Below are positions 23,573 to 32,135 of a DNA stretch of 46,855 nt, in pieces; the stretch's first letter is position 1; each line of letters begins with the position of its first letter. Origin of the DNA: a virus. Under the pieces are notes generated by a model. It was given only the letters and a program-made list of their open reading frames with translations, was not told the origin of the DNA and made no database searches. The position numbers and the translations under genes were made by a program. The stretch is taken from positions 1-46,855 of IMG/VR virus record IMGVR_UViG_3300032331_003144; one strand, 5' to 3'.

Positions 23573-24061
23573 TTAGAAATTCAACACACAATAATCTGGT
23601 TGAACTGTCATTGTTAGGTTTATAGCTGTATCCGCTGTATCCCAATTGTATTCACCAAAGGCTGCACTTGTAATAAAACATCCTTTTAAAATCCATTCAG
23701 AAACAATATCTCCTACAGGACCTAATACATTTATTGTTAAATCTTTTTTATACATATCTAAATAACCATCACGTCCTGTTACAGATTCATGGTGTAATCG
23801 TACCCACTCCATTATTGCTTGAGCTCCCGAAGGAGTTATTGGGTCATAAAGAGTAAATGTAATTGGATCCCATTTTGTCATACCCTTAAGGTAACGTTGA
23901 ACGTTCATATGGTTTAAGGTAACTGTTCCTGAGTTAAGAGTAACTGCACTTACACCTTTAATTTCATATGATGGAATTCCACCAATTAGCACGATAAACC
24001 TATTTGCTTGTTTTGGTTCAAATGCATTGAAAAATATTTCGCTTGAATCTAATATGGCCAT
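23573..24061 (-). CDS. 19: Tail tube protein, gp19-like
   Basis: The 162-residue protein forms the inner tube through which DNA passes. Visible traits of the gp19 family are the N-terminal NRFIVLIGGIPSYEIKGVS strand region, YLKGMTKWDPITFTLYDP, a helix AIMEWVRLHHESVTGRDGY and the C-terminal FGEYNWDTADTAINLTMTV before DYCVLNF. Length matches T4 gp19 (163 residues). It follows the sheath gene by 48 bases, the T4 order, and has its own upstream motif and downstream terminator, consistent with high expression. Confidence 0.9.
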   Translation of the reverse strand: MAILDSSEIFFNAFEPKQANRFIVLIGGIPSYEIKGVSAVTLNSGTVTLNHMNVQRYLKGMTKWDPITFTLYDPITPSGAQAIMEWVRLHHESVTGRDGYLDMYKKDLTINVLGPVGDIVSEWILKGCFITSAAFGEYNWDTADTAINLTMTVQPDYCVLNF

Positions 24062-24083
24062 TTTGTTATTTTATTTAGTTTTA

Positions 24084-24094
24084 TTATAAATATT
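24084..24094 (-). promoter_or_regulatory. Late-type motif AATATTTATAA before the tube gene
   Basis: An exact 11-base copy, 22 bases before the tube ATG, in the 48-base gap between sheath and tube. Confidence 0.5.
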
Positions 24095-24109
24095 AAATAT
24101 TTTATTTTT

Positions 24110-26212
24110 TTATCCAGGGAATATAGCACCTGTTGGTAAAATATTAAAGTCTAGATAGATGAATTCTGCTGTTTTTGTTGGTTGGATATAAATCTGACCT
24201 ACCATTTGATTTCTATCGATTACATCCGCTGTATTGTTGCTATCATCCATGATTACTTTAAAAGCATACAAACCTTGTTTTTGTTGTACTGTTTCTAAAT
24301 ATGGATTTACTGCAGCTAAAAAACCATTTCTTGTAGCTATTGAATTTTGTTCAAATACTAAGTTTTGAGCTACTTGAGAAATATAAGATTTAAGTGCAAT
24401 TAATAAACGACGAACATTTACACGATCAAGAGCAGATGCTTTTGTTTGTAATGTTTTTTGGCCATATACTACAACTCCATTTCCAGGGAATGTAGCTATT
24501 GGGTTTACTTTATTTTCATATAAATTATCACGATCTGTTTGAGATAATTTCTTTTCAGCTCTAACTGCTGTGCTTAATCCACCTCTAGTAATACCGGCAG
24601 GGGCAAACCAAGGTTCTGAAATACTATCATTGAAAGCATAAGCTCCTGCTACTAATGATGACGCTGGTAGCCAAACTAACTGTGCTGAATCTGGATCAAT
24701 TGTTTGAACCCAAGGCCAATAAGAGGCAGCATATGAAGTGTTTTTAGAACTTGCTTGGGCAACAGCTTGTGATATAGTAGATCCAAAAGGTACTAAATCA
24801 ACTATATAAATATTATCTCCTCTAAGTTGAGTATTATTTATTGCTGTTGTTATTTGTGAAGCACCTAAATTAGCTGTTGACGCAAATAATCCAGGAGTTA
24901 ATAATACATTAAATCTATAATCATCAGCATTACCTAATAATCTAATCATATTAGTATAACCACTTGCGGATATACCTTGTGGGGCTGTAGTTGCAGAAGT
25001 AATTGAGTCATAATAATTTGCTTGACCTATAAATAAAGTCCCTGTAGCATTTTTAAAAGATCCTTCTGAGTTTACTGGGATTGAACTTGTATATTGAGGT
25101 TTTGCAATACCATTATTATCAAAGAAAAATGGTGTTGGAGTTGATACACTAGATACATAAACGTATCTTGAATTAACCGGATAATCTCCAAGTACCTCAA
25201 TTTGATTATCTTGACTACTATATTGTTTTCTTTGGTTACCAATTACTTTAGATACATAATTTACTGAAGTTGGATCCATTGATAAATTAGTCCAAGTTTC
25301 TAACACAATTGGTGTATTAGAATTATCATCACCTCTTCTAATTAGTAAAGTAAAAGTTCCTGAGGAGGTATTATTGTTTTGAATTTGATATCTAATATTA
25401 TCTTCTGAGCCTGAAAGTAATGAGCCACTAGCATCTAATGAACTAGAGCTATTCATAATAACACCCTCAGATATTGTTTTTAAAGTGAAAGCTGGTGTAT
25501 TTGTACCTCCTGTAAATAAAGTAGTAGTACTTCCGGAAATATAATACAAGCTATTACCTGAAATTCCTCCTGTTACAGCAAATAGGTTAAGGACGGCTGT
25601 TGTGTTACTTGAGGTAATATTTGACCAAGAAGAAGTATAAGCAGTTACTGATGAACTTACATTAATTGCGGGAAATGTACCTGCGGCAAATGTAGTTGCT
25701 GTTGTAAAGGATGAAGCATTAATATTAACTTGAGTTGCTGTGTTTGCTTGCGCAGAACCTGTGTAATTTATAGTAATACCATTTAAATCAAATGAACTAG
25801 AACCAACAGCTGCATAACTAGCTGAAAGGGTAGTTACATTTAATGTTGCTGAAGCAGTTGCAGATGCTACACCACTAGCTATACCTAGAGTTCCACTAAC
25901 ATTATCATTACTTGAAACTGCAGGTAAAAAACTACCAGTTACTACTCTTGTTACTAATAATGTTTCACCACCATTGTTAAAATAATTAAAAGCAGTTACT
26001 GAAGTAAAATAAGTATAAACTTGGCTAGCACTTAAAAAAGTAGTACCAAATCTATTTTGATAGTCACTATAAGAACGAACAATTGTTGGGACATTTACAG
26101 GACCTTTTACTGTTGGTCCTACAATAGCGGCACCAACCACAATAGGTTGAGATGATACAAAAGAACCATCATTTTCTGATGCTTGTATTCCGGGAGATAT
26201 TAATGTTGGCAT
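24110..26212 (-). CDS. 18: Contractile tail sheath protein, gp18-like
   Basis: The 700-residue sheath subunit makes this a myovirus. The N-terminal LISPGIQASENDGSF, IVGPTVKGPVNVPTIV and SYSDYQNRFG are typical of the gp18 start. The C-terminal domain is the conserved sheath core: ALDRVNVRRLLIALKSYIS, FEQNSIATRNGFLAAVNPYL, GLYAFKVIMDDSNNT, and QIYIQPTKTAEFIYLDF. The middle (about 100-380) is a Ser/Thr-rich, variable surface domain. Length is close to T4 gp18 (659). Confidence 0.94.
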   Translation of the reverse strand: MPTLISPGIQASENDGSFVSSQPIVVGAAIVGPTVKGPVNVPTIVRSYSDYQNRFGTTFLSASQVYTYFTSVTAFNYFNNGGETLLVTRVVTGSFLPAVSSNDNVSGTLGIASGVASATASATLNVTTLSASYAAVGSSSFDLNGITINYTGSAQANTATQVNINASSFTTATTFAAGTFPAINVSSSVTAYTSSWSNITSSNTTAVLNLFAVTGGISGNSLYYISGSTTTLFTGGTNTPAFTLKTISEGVIMNSSSSLDASGSLLSGSEDNIRYQIQNNNTSSGTFTLLIRRGDDNSNTPIVLETWTNLSMDPTSVNYVSKVIGNQRKQYSSQDNQIEVLGDYPVNSRYVYVSSVSTPTPFFFDNNGIAKPQYTSSIPVNSEGSFKNATGTLFIGQANYYDSITSATTAPQGISASGYTNMIRLLGNADDYRFNVLLTPGLFASTANLGASQITTAINNTQLRGDNIYIVDLVPFGSTISQAVAQASSKNTSYAASYWPWVQTIDPDSAQLVWLPASSLVAGAYAFNDSISEPWFAPAGITRGGLSTAVRAEKKLSQTDRDNLYENKVNPIATFPGNGVVVYGQKTLQTKASALDRVNVRRLLIALKSYISQVAQNLVFEQNSIATRNGFLAAVNPYLETVQQKQGLYAFKVIMDDSNNTADVIDRNQMVGQIYIQPTKTAEFIYLDFNILPTGAIFPG

Positions 26213-26237
26213 GTTAGTAGTATTTTATTTTATTTGA

Positions 26238-26250
26238 TTATAAATATATT
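26238..26250 (-). promoter_or_regulatory. Late-type motif before the sheath gene
   Basis: The coding strand reads AATATATTTATAA, 25 bases before the sheath ATG; it overlaps the stop codon of the preceding small gene. Confidence 0.45.
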
Positions 26251-26503
26251 AAGAATTTTCAAAATTAGATTTTTTAAATATACCTGTGTCGGGATCTATT
26301 ATTCCATCTCCATATTTTTTATGTAATAAAATACCCATTTTTTCACAACTAGTATTTATTATTTTTGATTGAAATTGAAGATATTGTTTTTTTGATTGAT
26401 ATTCTATTTCTAATTCTTTAAAATTTAAAGATAAACTATTTTTTTTAATATCTAATTCTTTTAAAACTGATAACTCCTCAGGTGTTAGAACTATTTGATC
26501 CAT
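26249..26503 (-). CDS. Small helical hypothetical protein upstream of sheath
   Basis: Eighty-four residues, starting LTPEELSVLKELDIKK and continuing as a predicted helix to about residue 60, then GDGIIDPDTGIF, which has an Asp-Gly-Asp-like turn. It is probably a small structural or assembly protein. It is isolated by a 121-base gap upstream and has a late-type motif one base before its ATG. Confidence 0.6.
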   Translation of the reverse strand: MDQIVLTPEELSVLKELDIKKNSLSLNFKELEIEYQSKKQYLQFQSKIINTSCEKMGILLHKKYGDGIIDPDTGIFKKSNFENS

Positions 26504-26504
26504 G

Positions 26505-26516
26505 TTAATAAATATT
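26505..26516 (-). promoter_or_regulatory. Late-type motif abutting a start codon
   Basis: AATATTTATTAA on the coding strand, with one base before the ATG of the small helical protein. If the motif is a -10-type promoter element, the transcript would be leaderless or start inside the gene; this is a useful test case. Confidence 0.35.
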
Positions 26517-26561
26517 AAGAACTTTATTAAGATTTAGTAGGAGTTAATAAATTCATTAACC

Positions 26562-26611
26562 TATAAATTTTTAATTTATAACATTATCGGTATATACGGG
26601 TTGTTAACAAC
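26562..26611 (-). other. Two palindromes in the gap after a fibre-like gene
   Basis: TATAAATT-TTT-AATTTATA (26562-26580) is a perfect eight-base inverted repeat of A and T only, and GTTGTTAACAAC (26600-26611) is a perfect 12-base palindrome. The gap at 26504-26624 holds nothing else I can support. They may be a weak terminator and a binding site. Confidence 0.35.
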
Positions 26612-26624
26612 ATACAACAATATC

Positions 26625-27461
26625 TTATACTGCTCTACCTAATGTTGTTTGAAATGCTTGTACTGCAGTGTATAAATTAGATGATTCAATTGAAGTTAAT
26701 CCATCACCCATAGCCCAAAATGCGTAATTTTTAATGGTTGCTAAGGGAGATATACCCACACAAGGGTCATTTAGACCGGTAATTACAACAGTACTTAATG
26801 GTCGTGAACCAGGGGAAATTGCTGTAAGTCCCGCATCCATCTCTATTCCATTTCTATACGCAACATAAGTTTGTGAGTTTGTTCTTGATATAGTGTATAA
26901 ACCATTACCATTCTTATTTGTATAAGTTCGGGAGATATATCCTCCATAAACATCATAAAATTGGAGTTGCTGGGAAGTACGTATAAATAAATTATGTATA
27001 GCCGCAATATACCCATATTCATCACATGATGTCATATCAAGAGTATGGAAATCGTTTGAATCACCTTGAGTTCTTGAATATATTGAATATTGATAATTTG
27101 TGTCTGAATTGAAACCTTTATATGGTGAAAATCCAGTATCTCCATAACATTGCCCATTTGAGGTAATTCCATTTTGGTTAAAAGTCCAACCTGGACTGAA
27201 ATCTATTTTGAAAATATATGGGTCTTTCAAGTTATAACTACAAGTATCAGAACTCCCACCAACAAATGGATAAATTACTGAGTATTTAGACCAAATATTA
27301 TATGATTTTAAATCAAGAACTAATGTGTTAATTGCAGTTTGTTCGGTTGGATTTGTTATGTCTGCTGCGGTAATAAATGCTTGTGCGTCTGGATCAACTG
27401 GGGGAATGGGAGGAATTGATTCTACTTTAGGTATCTGTATAAAGGCAAATGGAGTAAACAT
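26625..27461 (-). CDS. Fibre-associated protein with a LamG/concanavalin-like domain
   Basis: The 278-residue protein has a Pro-rich start (PKVESIPPIPPVDPDAQAF), then AAGIT-type helix AFITAADITNPTEQTAINTLV, then IYPFVGG and NLKDP, a pattern I recall from phage receptor-binding or fibre proteins with a jelly-roll (concanavalin/LamG) domain. The rest is beta-rich with many Tyr, Asn and Gly. NYAFWAMGDGLTSIESSNLY followed by a helix AVQAFQTTLGRAV closes the domain. It follows the SHAEG fibre gene by one base, so both are likely parts of the adhesion apparatus. Confidence 0.65.
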   Translation of the reverse strand: MFTPFAFIQIPKVESIPPIPPVDPDAQAFITAADITNPTEQTAINTLVLDLKSYNIWSKYSVIYPFVGGSSDTCSYNLKDPYIFKIDFSPGWTFNQNGITSNGQCYGDTGFSPYKGFNSDTNYQYSIYSRTQGDSNDFHTLDMTSCDEYGYIAAIHNLFIRTSQQLQFYDVYGGYISRTYTNKNGNGLYTISRTNSQTYVAYRNGIEMDAGLTAISPGSRPLSTVVITGLNDPCVGISPLATIKNYAFWAMGDGLTSIESSNLYTAVQAFQTTLGRAV

Positions 27462-27462
27462 A

Positions 27463-28815
27463 TTAAACTAAGTTTCTTATAGAACTTACATAAACTGTTG
27501 AAGCATTAAATGTAATCATTGTAATAATATCAACAGCATTTGCTACCGCAGATCCTGTATATAAAGAACCTGATGATTGTTTTACTATTAATGGAAAACT
27601 TACTGTTCCTGTACCTGCTGAACCTTGTGTTACACGAATATTTACTGTTTGTCCCGGGTTTATGTTTGTTGGATCAATATTAGTATTTGCTCCATTTACT
27701 AGTGTTAAAGTAAAGAAGTTATTTGTTGACATATCAAGGGATGCAGTAGTTGAGGCAATTGAAAGTGCAGTTACTTGTCCTCTTAAAGATCCGGAAACTT
27801 GTGAATTACCTTGTATGATAAGTGAGCCTGTAATTTGAGCCGATCCTGTAATTTGAGCCGATCCTGTAATTTGAGCCGATCCTGTAATTTGTACTTGTGA
27901 ACCAGATGCAAATATAAGATTTGATCTTGCAGCATCTGAGGTACCATTACCTACTATGAAAGCACTTTGTGCTGAGGAGGAGCGGTTGTATTGGCCTTGT
28001 ACGTGTTGGTATAGTCCTAATGCTACTGTGTTAAAGCCTTCTGCGTGTGAGTAGTCTTGAGAGGCCGTTGTAGCATAACCTTCTGCGTGTGAATAATATC
28101 CACTTGCAGATGTATTTCTTCCTTCTGCGTGTGAATAGTCTCCTACTGAATTTGTATCTCGACCTTCTGCATGAGAATATTGTCCTAATGCTATTGTATC
28201 TCGTCCTTCTGCGTGTGAATAGGATCCAGATGCTATTGTACTAAGACCTTCGGCGTGTGACCAATCTCCTTTTGATATTGCCGCATAACCTTCTGCGTGT
28301 GAATAGGATCCAGATGACTTTGTGCCATAACCTTCTGCGTGTGAATAATAGCCTGGTGCTTGTGCACTATGACCTTCGGCGTGTGAATAGTTGCCTGCTG
28401 CAAGTGAATTAAGACCTTCTGCGTGTGAATATTGTCCTGATGATGTTGTTTGATTACCTTCTGCGTGTGAATATTGTCCTTGTGCTTTTGTACTTTCTCC
28501 TTCTGCGTGTGAATAATCTCCGGAAGCCGTTACTCTAAGTCCTTGAACATGAGCAAATAATCCAGATGCTAAAGATGAAGATGCTTGGTTGAATGATCCA
28601 GTTATAATTGCATTACCGTTTACATCTAATTTTGCTGAAGGGGTTGTTGTTCCTATACCTACGTTACTTGATGTTTGGTAAAGTATACTGCTTGATAAAG
28701 TAGTTGATGTATCCCAAATCGCAATATAATTTGGGGTACCACCTTGTAAAGAGGTACCGTTTTGAGATTGGTATGCACCTATTGGAACTTGATCTAAAAA
28801 TCTTGCTTGAGCCAT
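27463..28815 (-). CDS. Tail fibre with SHAEG beta-roll repeats
   Basis: The 450-residue protein begins with a shaft-like region (NVGIGTTTPSAKLDVNG) common in phage fibres. Then come 12 consecutive 14-residue units of the form GxYSHAEGxxTxAS, with degenerate units on each side (LFAHVQG and LYQHVQG). This repeat builds the left-handed trimeric beta-roll seen in YadA-type adhesin heads and some phage fibres. After AFIVGNGT, a hexapeptide QITGSA repeats about four times, then a beta-rich C-terminal domain. I infer a trimeric host-recognition fibre; no chaperone or intramolecular cleavage domain is visible. Confidence 0.82.
   Translation of the reverse strand: MAQARFLDQVPIGAYQSQNGTSLQGGTPNYIAIWDTSTTLSSSILYQTSSNVGIGTTTPSAKLDVNGNAIITGSFNQASSSLASGLFAHVQGLRVTASGDYSHAEGESTKAQGQYSHAEGNQTTSSGQYSHAEGLNSLAAGNYSHAEGHSAQAPGYYSHAEGYGTKSSGSYSHAEGYAAISKGDWSHAEGLSTIASGSYSHAEGRDTIALGQYSHAEGRDTNSVGDYSHAEGRNTSASGYYSHAEGYATTASQDYSHAEGFNTVALGLYQHVQGQYNRSSSAQSAFIVGNGTSDAARSNLIFASGSQVQITGSAQITGSAQITGSAQITGSLIIQGNSQVSGSLRGQVTALSIASTTASLDMSTNNFFTLTLVNGANTNIDPTNINPGQTVNIRVTQGSAGTGTVSFPLIVKQSSGSLYTGSAVANAVDIITMITFNASTVYVSSIRNLV
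27827..27890 (-). repeat. 18-base tandem repeat inside the fibre gene
   Basis: CCTGTAATTTGAGCCGAT (plus strand) occurs three times in a row (27827-27880) and is followed by a ten-base partial copy. It encodes the hexapeptide repeat ITGSAQ and could change copy number by slippage. Confidence 0.85.
28030..28560 (-). repeat. 42-base coding repeat array (SHAEG units)
   Basis: Twelve units with the conserved core CCTTCTGCGTGTGAATA (plus strand) every 42 bases. Third positions vary (some units use GCATGAG or GGCGTGT), so most units are older than the 84-base duplication at 19297. It is protein-coding throughout and not a CRISPR array. Confidence 0.85.
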
Positions 28816-28830
28816 TAGTTAATAATTATC

Positions 28831-28842
28831 TTATATAAATAT
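28831..28842 (-). promoter_or_regulatory. Late-type motif before the SHAEG fibre gene
   Basis: The coding strand reads ATATTTATATAA, 15 bases before the ATG, in a 41-base gap. Confidence 0.4.
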
Positions 28843-28856
28843 GATAAAATATTATA

Positions 28857-29840
28857 TTATTCTATATAAGAAACAGGGTTATTAGGATTATTAAAATTAA
28901 CTTTATTTTTTCTTTCTAAAGATTTTAAAGTTTCTGGGGTTGTTATAGATCCATCACCTGTATCTTGACCATTATATAAGGAATCAAGTGAAGAAGCTTC
29001 TAGTGAAAATATAAGTTTTGTTTTATCTGAGAATTTTTTAAGAGAATTTATATCTTTTTGTAGAATCTCCGGAACAATATATCCATTTAATTTTATATTA
29101 AAAGTACTTCGAACAATGCGTTCATCATTGTCTACTAATTCTGTTTGAAAAACGAATGAATCAATCATTGCTTTAAATTTAAAGCGTTCCGGGTCTCCCC
29201 AATAAGCATCAGATGCGTATCCTATTGATTCTATTATTTTATTTAGCTGTTCTACGTAATATGTAAATACAAGGCATGTGTATTCTATAGTAACATAATC
29301 CGGGATTACAGTAGCATAATATTGTTTTTCTGGGATTCTATTATTTAATACTTTAAAATTATCGTATGAATTTCTAGGGTCATATGTTTTCTGAGATATA
29401 CTATAGTTGTGAGGATTATTAGCATCTAATTTATTTCCTATACTTCTGTTTTTAGTAATGGAATCACGTTTAAACATAATTAAAGGAGCCATTATTTTTC
29501 CTTTTTGATCTCTATAATACCCATCTTTTTGAAATGATTTCCATTTTTCTTGAGAACCATAAACAACAGGTACAGGTAAACGTTCTCCGTTTTGATAAAC
29601 GGAAGGTTTAATTACATTTTCAAAATAATAAAACACAGCTTCATCAATATCTTTGATACCAATACTAAAAGGTTTTGTAGTATCATTTTTAAATGATGTT
29701 TGTAATGCGCGATTAACACCAGAGGCATTTGGGTCGGCATAATTTGGATTACCCGCGGGTACATACGTTGAAATATGCTGTTCAACGCTTATTTCTCGTT
29801 GTGTCTTAGGGGTTGGTTTATTTAATCTGTTAGTAGCCAT
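28857..29840 (-). CDS. Probable tail terminator/sheath stabiliser-like protein
   Basis: The 327-residue protein follows two neck-type genes and precedes the fibre and sheath genes, the place of T4 gp15 and gp3. It contains an ADEAVFYYF-like helix region (IKDIDEAVFYYFENVIKPSV), VPVVYGSQEKWKSFQKDGYYRD and a beta-rich middle (YVTIEYTCLVFTYYVEQLNKIIE). VYGSQEKWK recurs in T4-like structural proteins of this position. Assignment rests on position and this pattern, so the exact role is open. It shares one base with the stop of the upstream gene. Confidence 0.55.
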   Translation of the reverse strand: MATNRLNKPTPKTQREISVEQHISTYVPAGNPNYADPNASGVNRALQTSFKNDTTKPFSIGIKDIDEAVFYYFENVIKPSVYQNGERLPVPVVYGSQEKWKSFQKDGYYRDQKGKIMAPLIMFKRDSITKNRSIGNKLDANNPHNYSISQKTYDPRNSYDNFKVLNNRIPEKQYYATVIPDYVTIEYTCLVFTYYVEQLNKIIESIGYASDAYWGDPERFKFKAMIDSFVFQTELVDNDERIVRSTFNIKLNGYIVPEILQKDINSLKKFSDKTKLIFSLEASSLDSLYNGQDTGDGSITTPETLKSLERKNKVNFNNPNNPVSYIE

Positions 29841-30436
29841 TACATTCTAGATAAAATTATATTTACTCGATCTGATGGTACATAATGACAATCACATCTT
29901 ACTTCTACGCTCCATCCAAATTCTTCTAATCCTGGGTTTAATGGGTTATTTCCAGCACTATCATAATATGGAAATTCTGGGTTTTTGCCTGTTGTTAATT
30001 GGGTTGTATTTGTGTTATCTACTTCCCAATAACCATTTTGGTATTGGATAATATCTCCTACTTCAGGGTGAATTTCAGCACCATATGTAATATTTGGAGT
30101 TTGTTGAAATGTTCCAAATCCTTGTCCTTGGTTTGCAGGATTAAGTTTACTTAATAAATCATCACGTAAAAATCTAATAACTAAGGGCCAATTAAAATCT
30201 ACTCCTAAATCACTTACAGGAGAGGATTCAGAAGAACCTGCTACCTCTACTAAAGCAAATAACATTACGGGATCTGCAAATGTTCTTCCTTCAGAAGATT
30301 CACCATACATATTTGTTTTAGTTTCACCTATTTTATATTTATAGTAAATAACTTCTTGAGATATAATATTTCCCATCAACTCTCGGTTGACTCTTCGGAA
30401 CATACTTACATCTCTTGATCCACCGTATAATGCCAT
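29840..30436 (-). CDS. Neck protein, gp14-like
   Basis: The 198-residue protein begins with SRDVSMFRRVNRELMGNIISQEVIYYKYK and continues ETKTNMYGES, a pattern typical of the head-tail connector protein near gp14 in T4-like phages. The C-terminal half is beta-rich (GAEIHPEVGDIIQYQNGYWEV). It joins the upstream gene after one base. I infer that it is part of the neck that closes the head after packaging. Confidence 0.6.
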   Translation of the reverse strand: MALYGGSRDVSMFRRVNRELMGNIISQEVIYYKYKIGETKTNMYGESSEGRTFADPVMLFALVEVAGSSESSPVSDLGVDFNWPLVIRFLRDDLLSKLNPANQGQGFGTFQQTPNITYGAEIHPEVGDIIQYQNGYWEVDNTNTTQLTTGKNPEFPYYDSAGNNPLNPGLEEFGWSVEVRCDCHYVPSDRVNIILSRM

Positions 30437-30437
30437 T

Positions 30438-31664
30438 TTATCCTATAAAAATTGTCATGGGGACTTGGTTAATTTCAGTAACACGAGCTACAGATTCTGC
30501 TGCTCTTCTTTCAAGTAATGATTGACGAGAAGTTTGATCAAAATATTCTCTTAATCGTGTAATTAATGCTTCTTTTTCAGTTGCTGCCGCTGATACTAAC
30601 TCATTGCCATTTAAAGTTACTTCAGCTCCTGGGATTGGGATTGAAGAATATTTATTTCTAACTAGTCCTAATACTTCTTTTGCTTTAGCTAAGGTATATT
30701 CAAAAACCCAAGATCTACCAATAGAATTAATTTTAGAATATGTTGGGTTTGCATAAGGAACATTTGATGTATTTGAAATTTTATTAGTTCCATCAGAAAA
30801 AGATGAATTTATTCTATCTTGGATTTTAATAAAGTCAAATATTAAATAATGTCCATATCCTAAACCTCCACCATCATCTTCTCCAAATGAAAAATCTCCA
30901 GTTCCCGGGATTGGGAATACTGTAATTATATTGTTTACAATGTTAAATGAATAATTTGAAAGTGTTACTGTGTTTTGCATTTCAATTGCTTGAATATTTT
31001 GTATAGTAAAACTTGTAGGCATCATCAAATAATTTGAATAACCAGCACCACCATACAAACCAGCAGGAAGAACACCTCCTAAACCACCTTGTCCAGCCAT
31101 TAAAGTAGGAGAAAATAATTGATTAATTGCGGGTGGTGGTTGATAAAATACATTTTTTATTTCTATACCACCTTCAATACCATTATCTAAAGCCCATTGT
31201 GCTAAATCGTAATCTTGTATTCCATATTGGAGGGGTAATTGTCCTTTAAACCAAGTTACATTACCTCCAGTTCCTGCTTCTTCACCATATTGTTGAGATA
31301 ATCTAACAATAGTAGAAAATGTAGGTGTTATTATATCATTATTAACATCGGTTGATGTTGAAGCTCCTTCTAAGGATAAATAATTATCTCGAGTTTGAAA
31401 AGCATATAATTCATTTCCATAAATAGTTACTGCTTCTTCAAACCCAGACCAAAAATTAATATCTTGTAATTCTACATTTTCAATAGGATATCCTAAACGT
31501 AATGCACAAAAGTTAGCAACTTTATTAGCATCAGTTTGGAACTGACTATCAGTATCATAAAATCCAAAGGGAGTTGGTGGTGGCCATACACTAGGTGTGC
31601 CATAATAAGATGCTGATACTTGAGCAAATGAAGATGAACCAGGCCAAATAGGAATGTTTGCCAT
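30438..31664 (-). CDS. Neck/head-completion protein, gp13-like
   Basis: The 408-residue protein contains TPFGFYDTDSQFQTDANKVANF with ALRLGYPIENVELQDINFW, then GFEEAVTIYGNELY, and a C-terminal helical part SIGRSWVFEYTLAKAKEVLG, LVRNKYSSIPIPGAEVTLNG. These segments recall the neck proteins of T4-like marine phages. A Gly- and Leu-rich beta region lies between. Its position before the gp14-like gene matches T4 order 13-14-15. Assignment is by position and pattern. Confidence 0.55.
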   Translation of the reverse strand: MANIPIWPGSSSFAQVSASYYGTPSVWPPPTPFGFYDTDSQFQTDANKVANFCALRLGYPIENVELQDINFWSGFEEAVTIYGNELYAFQTRDNYLSLEGASTSTDVNNDIITPTFSTIVRLSQQYGEEAGTGGNVTWFKGQLPLQYGIQDYDLAQWALDNGIEGGIEIKNVFYQPPPAINQLFSPTLMAGQGGLGGVLPAGLYGGAGYSNYLMMPTSFTIQNIQAIEMQNTVTLSNYSFNIVNNIITVFPIPGTGDFSFGEDDGGGLGYGHYLIFDFIKIQDRINSSFSDGTNKISNTSNVPYANPTYSKINSIGRSWVFEYTLAKAKEVLGLVRNKYSSIPIPGAEVTLNGNELVSAAATEKEALITRLREYFDQTSRQSLLERRAAESVARVTEINQVPMTIFIG

Positions 31665-31673
31665 ATTTTTTTA

Positions 31674-32096
31674 TTAAGTTGTTACAATGTAATACTCTAT
31701 ACTTGCTGCACTACTTGAAGGTTGTACTTTAACTGATTTAATATCATTAAAAGTTAACCCACTTGTACTACCAGTTATTTTACTAGTAGAAATCATATAT
31801 GAGCTTCCAGTAGCAATTAGATAACTCATAGCTTCTGTAGAAGAAGATACAATTAATTTAACAGGGGTAACTGTTGAATTATTAGTTACTCTAACGTATT
31901 GGATACTACTTGTTACAAAAGTACCAGCACCCGGAATTGAATCCATGGAAAATAATGTTGTAACAGATCCTGTAGGTACACTTAAAATTCTATTATCAAC
32001 ATAATTAACATTGTTAATTGTTTGAGTTACCGAAGATCCTACGTTATCCCCATTCAGGGTTAATATCTCAAATATTTGTGAGGTGAAAGTTGCCAT
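31674..32096 (-). CDS. Small beta-rich probable virion protein
   Basis: The 140-residue protein is almost wholly beta-like and Ser/Thr/Val-rich (VTQTINNVNYVDNRILSVPTG, SSTEAMSYLIATGSSYM). Its composition resembles the 93-residue protein at 39020-39301, and both may be surface decoration proteins. It has a late-type motif eight bases upstream and lies between PhoH and the neck genes. Confidence 0.5.
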   Translation of the reverse strand: MATFTSQIFEILTLNGDNVGSSVTQTINNVNYVDNRILSVPTGSVTTLFSMDSIPGAGTFVTSSIQYVRVTNNSTVTPVKLIVSSSTEAMSYLIATGSSYMISTSKITGSTSGLTFNDIKSVKVQPSSSAASIEYYIVTT

Positions 32097-32104
32097 GCTT
32101 TTTA

Positions 32105-32116
32105 TTAATAAATATT
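32105..32116 (-). promoter_or_regulatory. Late-type motif AATATTTATTAA
   Basis: A variant copy, eight bases before the ATG of the small beta-rich protein. Confidence 0.4.
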
Positions 32117-32135
32117 AAAAAGCTATGGCTCATTC

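Noticed and set aside
24804-24816. Copies of TATAAATATT inside coding sequence (sheath gene; also about 39895)
   Set aside because: They encode ordinary Asn-Ile-Tyr codons and do not precede a gene, so I did not list them as regulatory sites.
26843-27025. 60-codon frame inside the fibre-like gene
   Set aside because: Alternative frame of a well-supported gene; composition is Tyr/Met/Ile-rich with no supporting context.
28030-28560. Regular 42-base repeats that could look like a CRISPR array
   Set aside because: The repeats are continuous coding units of 14 residues (SHAEG) with no unique spacers, in the frame of a tail fibre.
31674-32096. Possible Hoc-like Ig-fold decoration protein
   Set aside because: It is beta-rich, but the Ig cysteine-tryptophan pattern is missing, so I left it as a small virion protein of unknown role.
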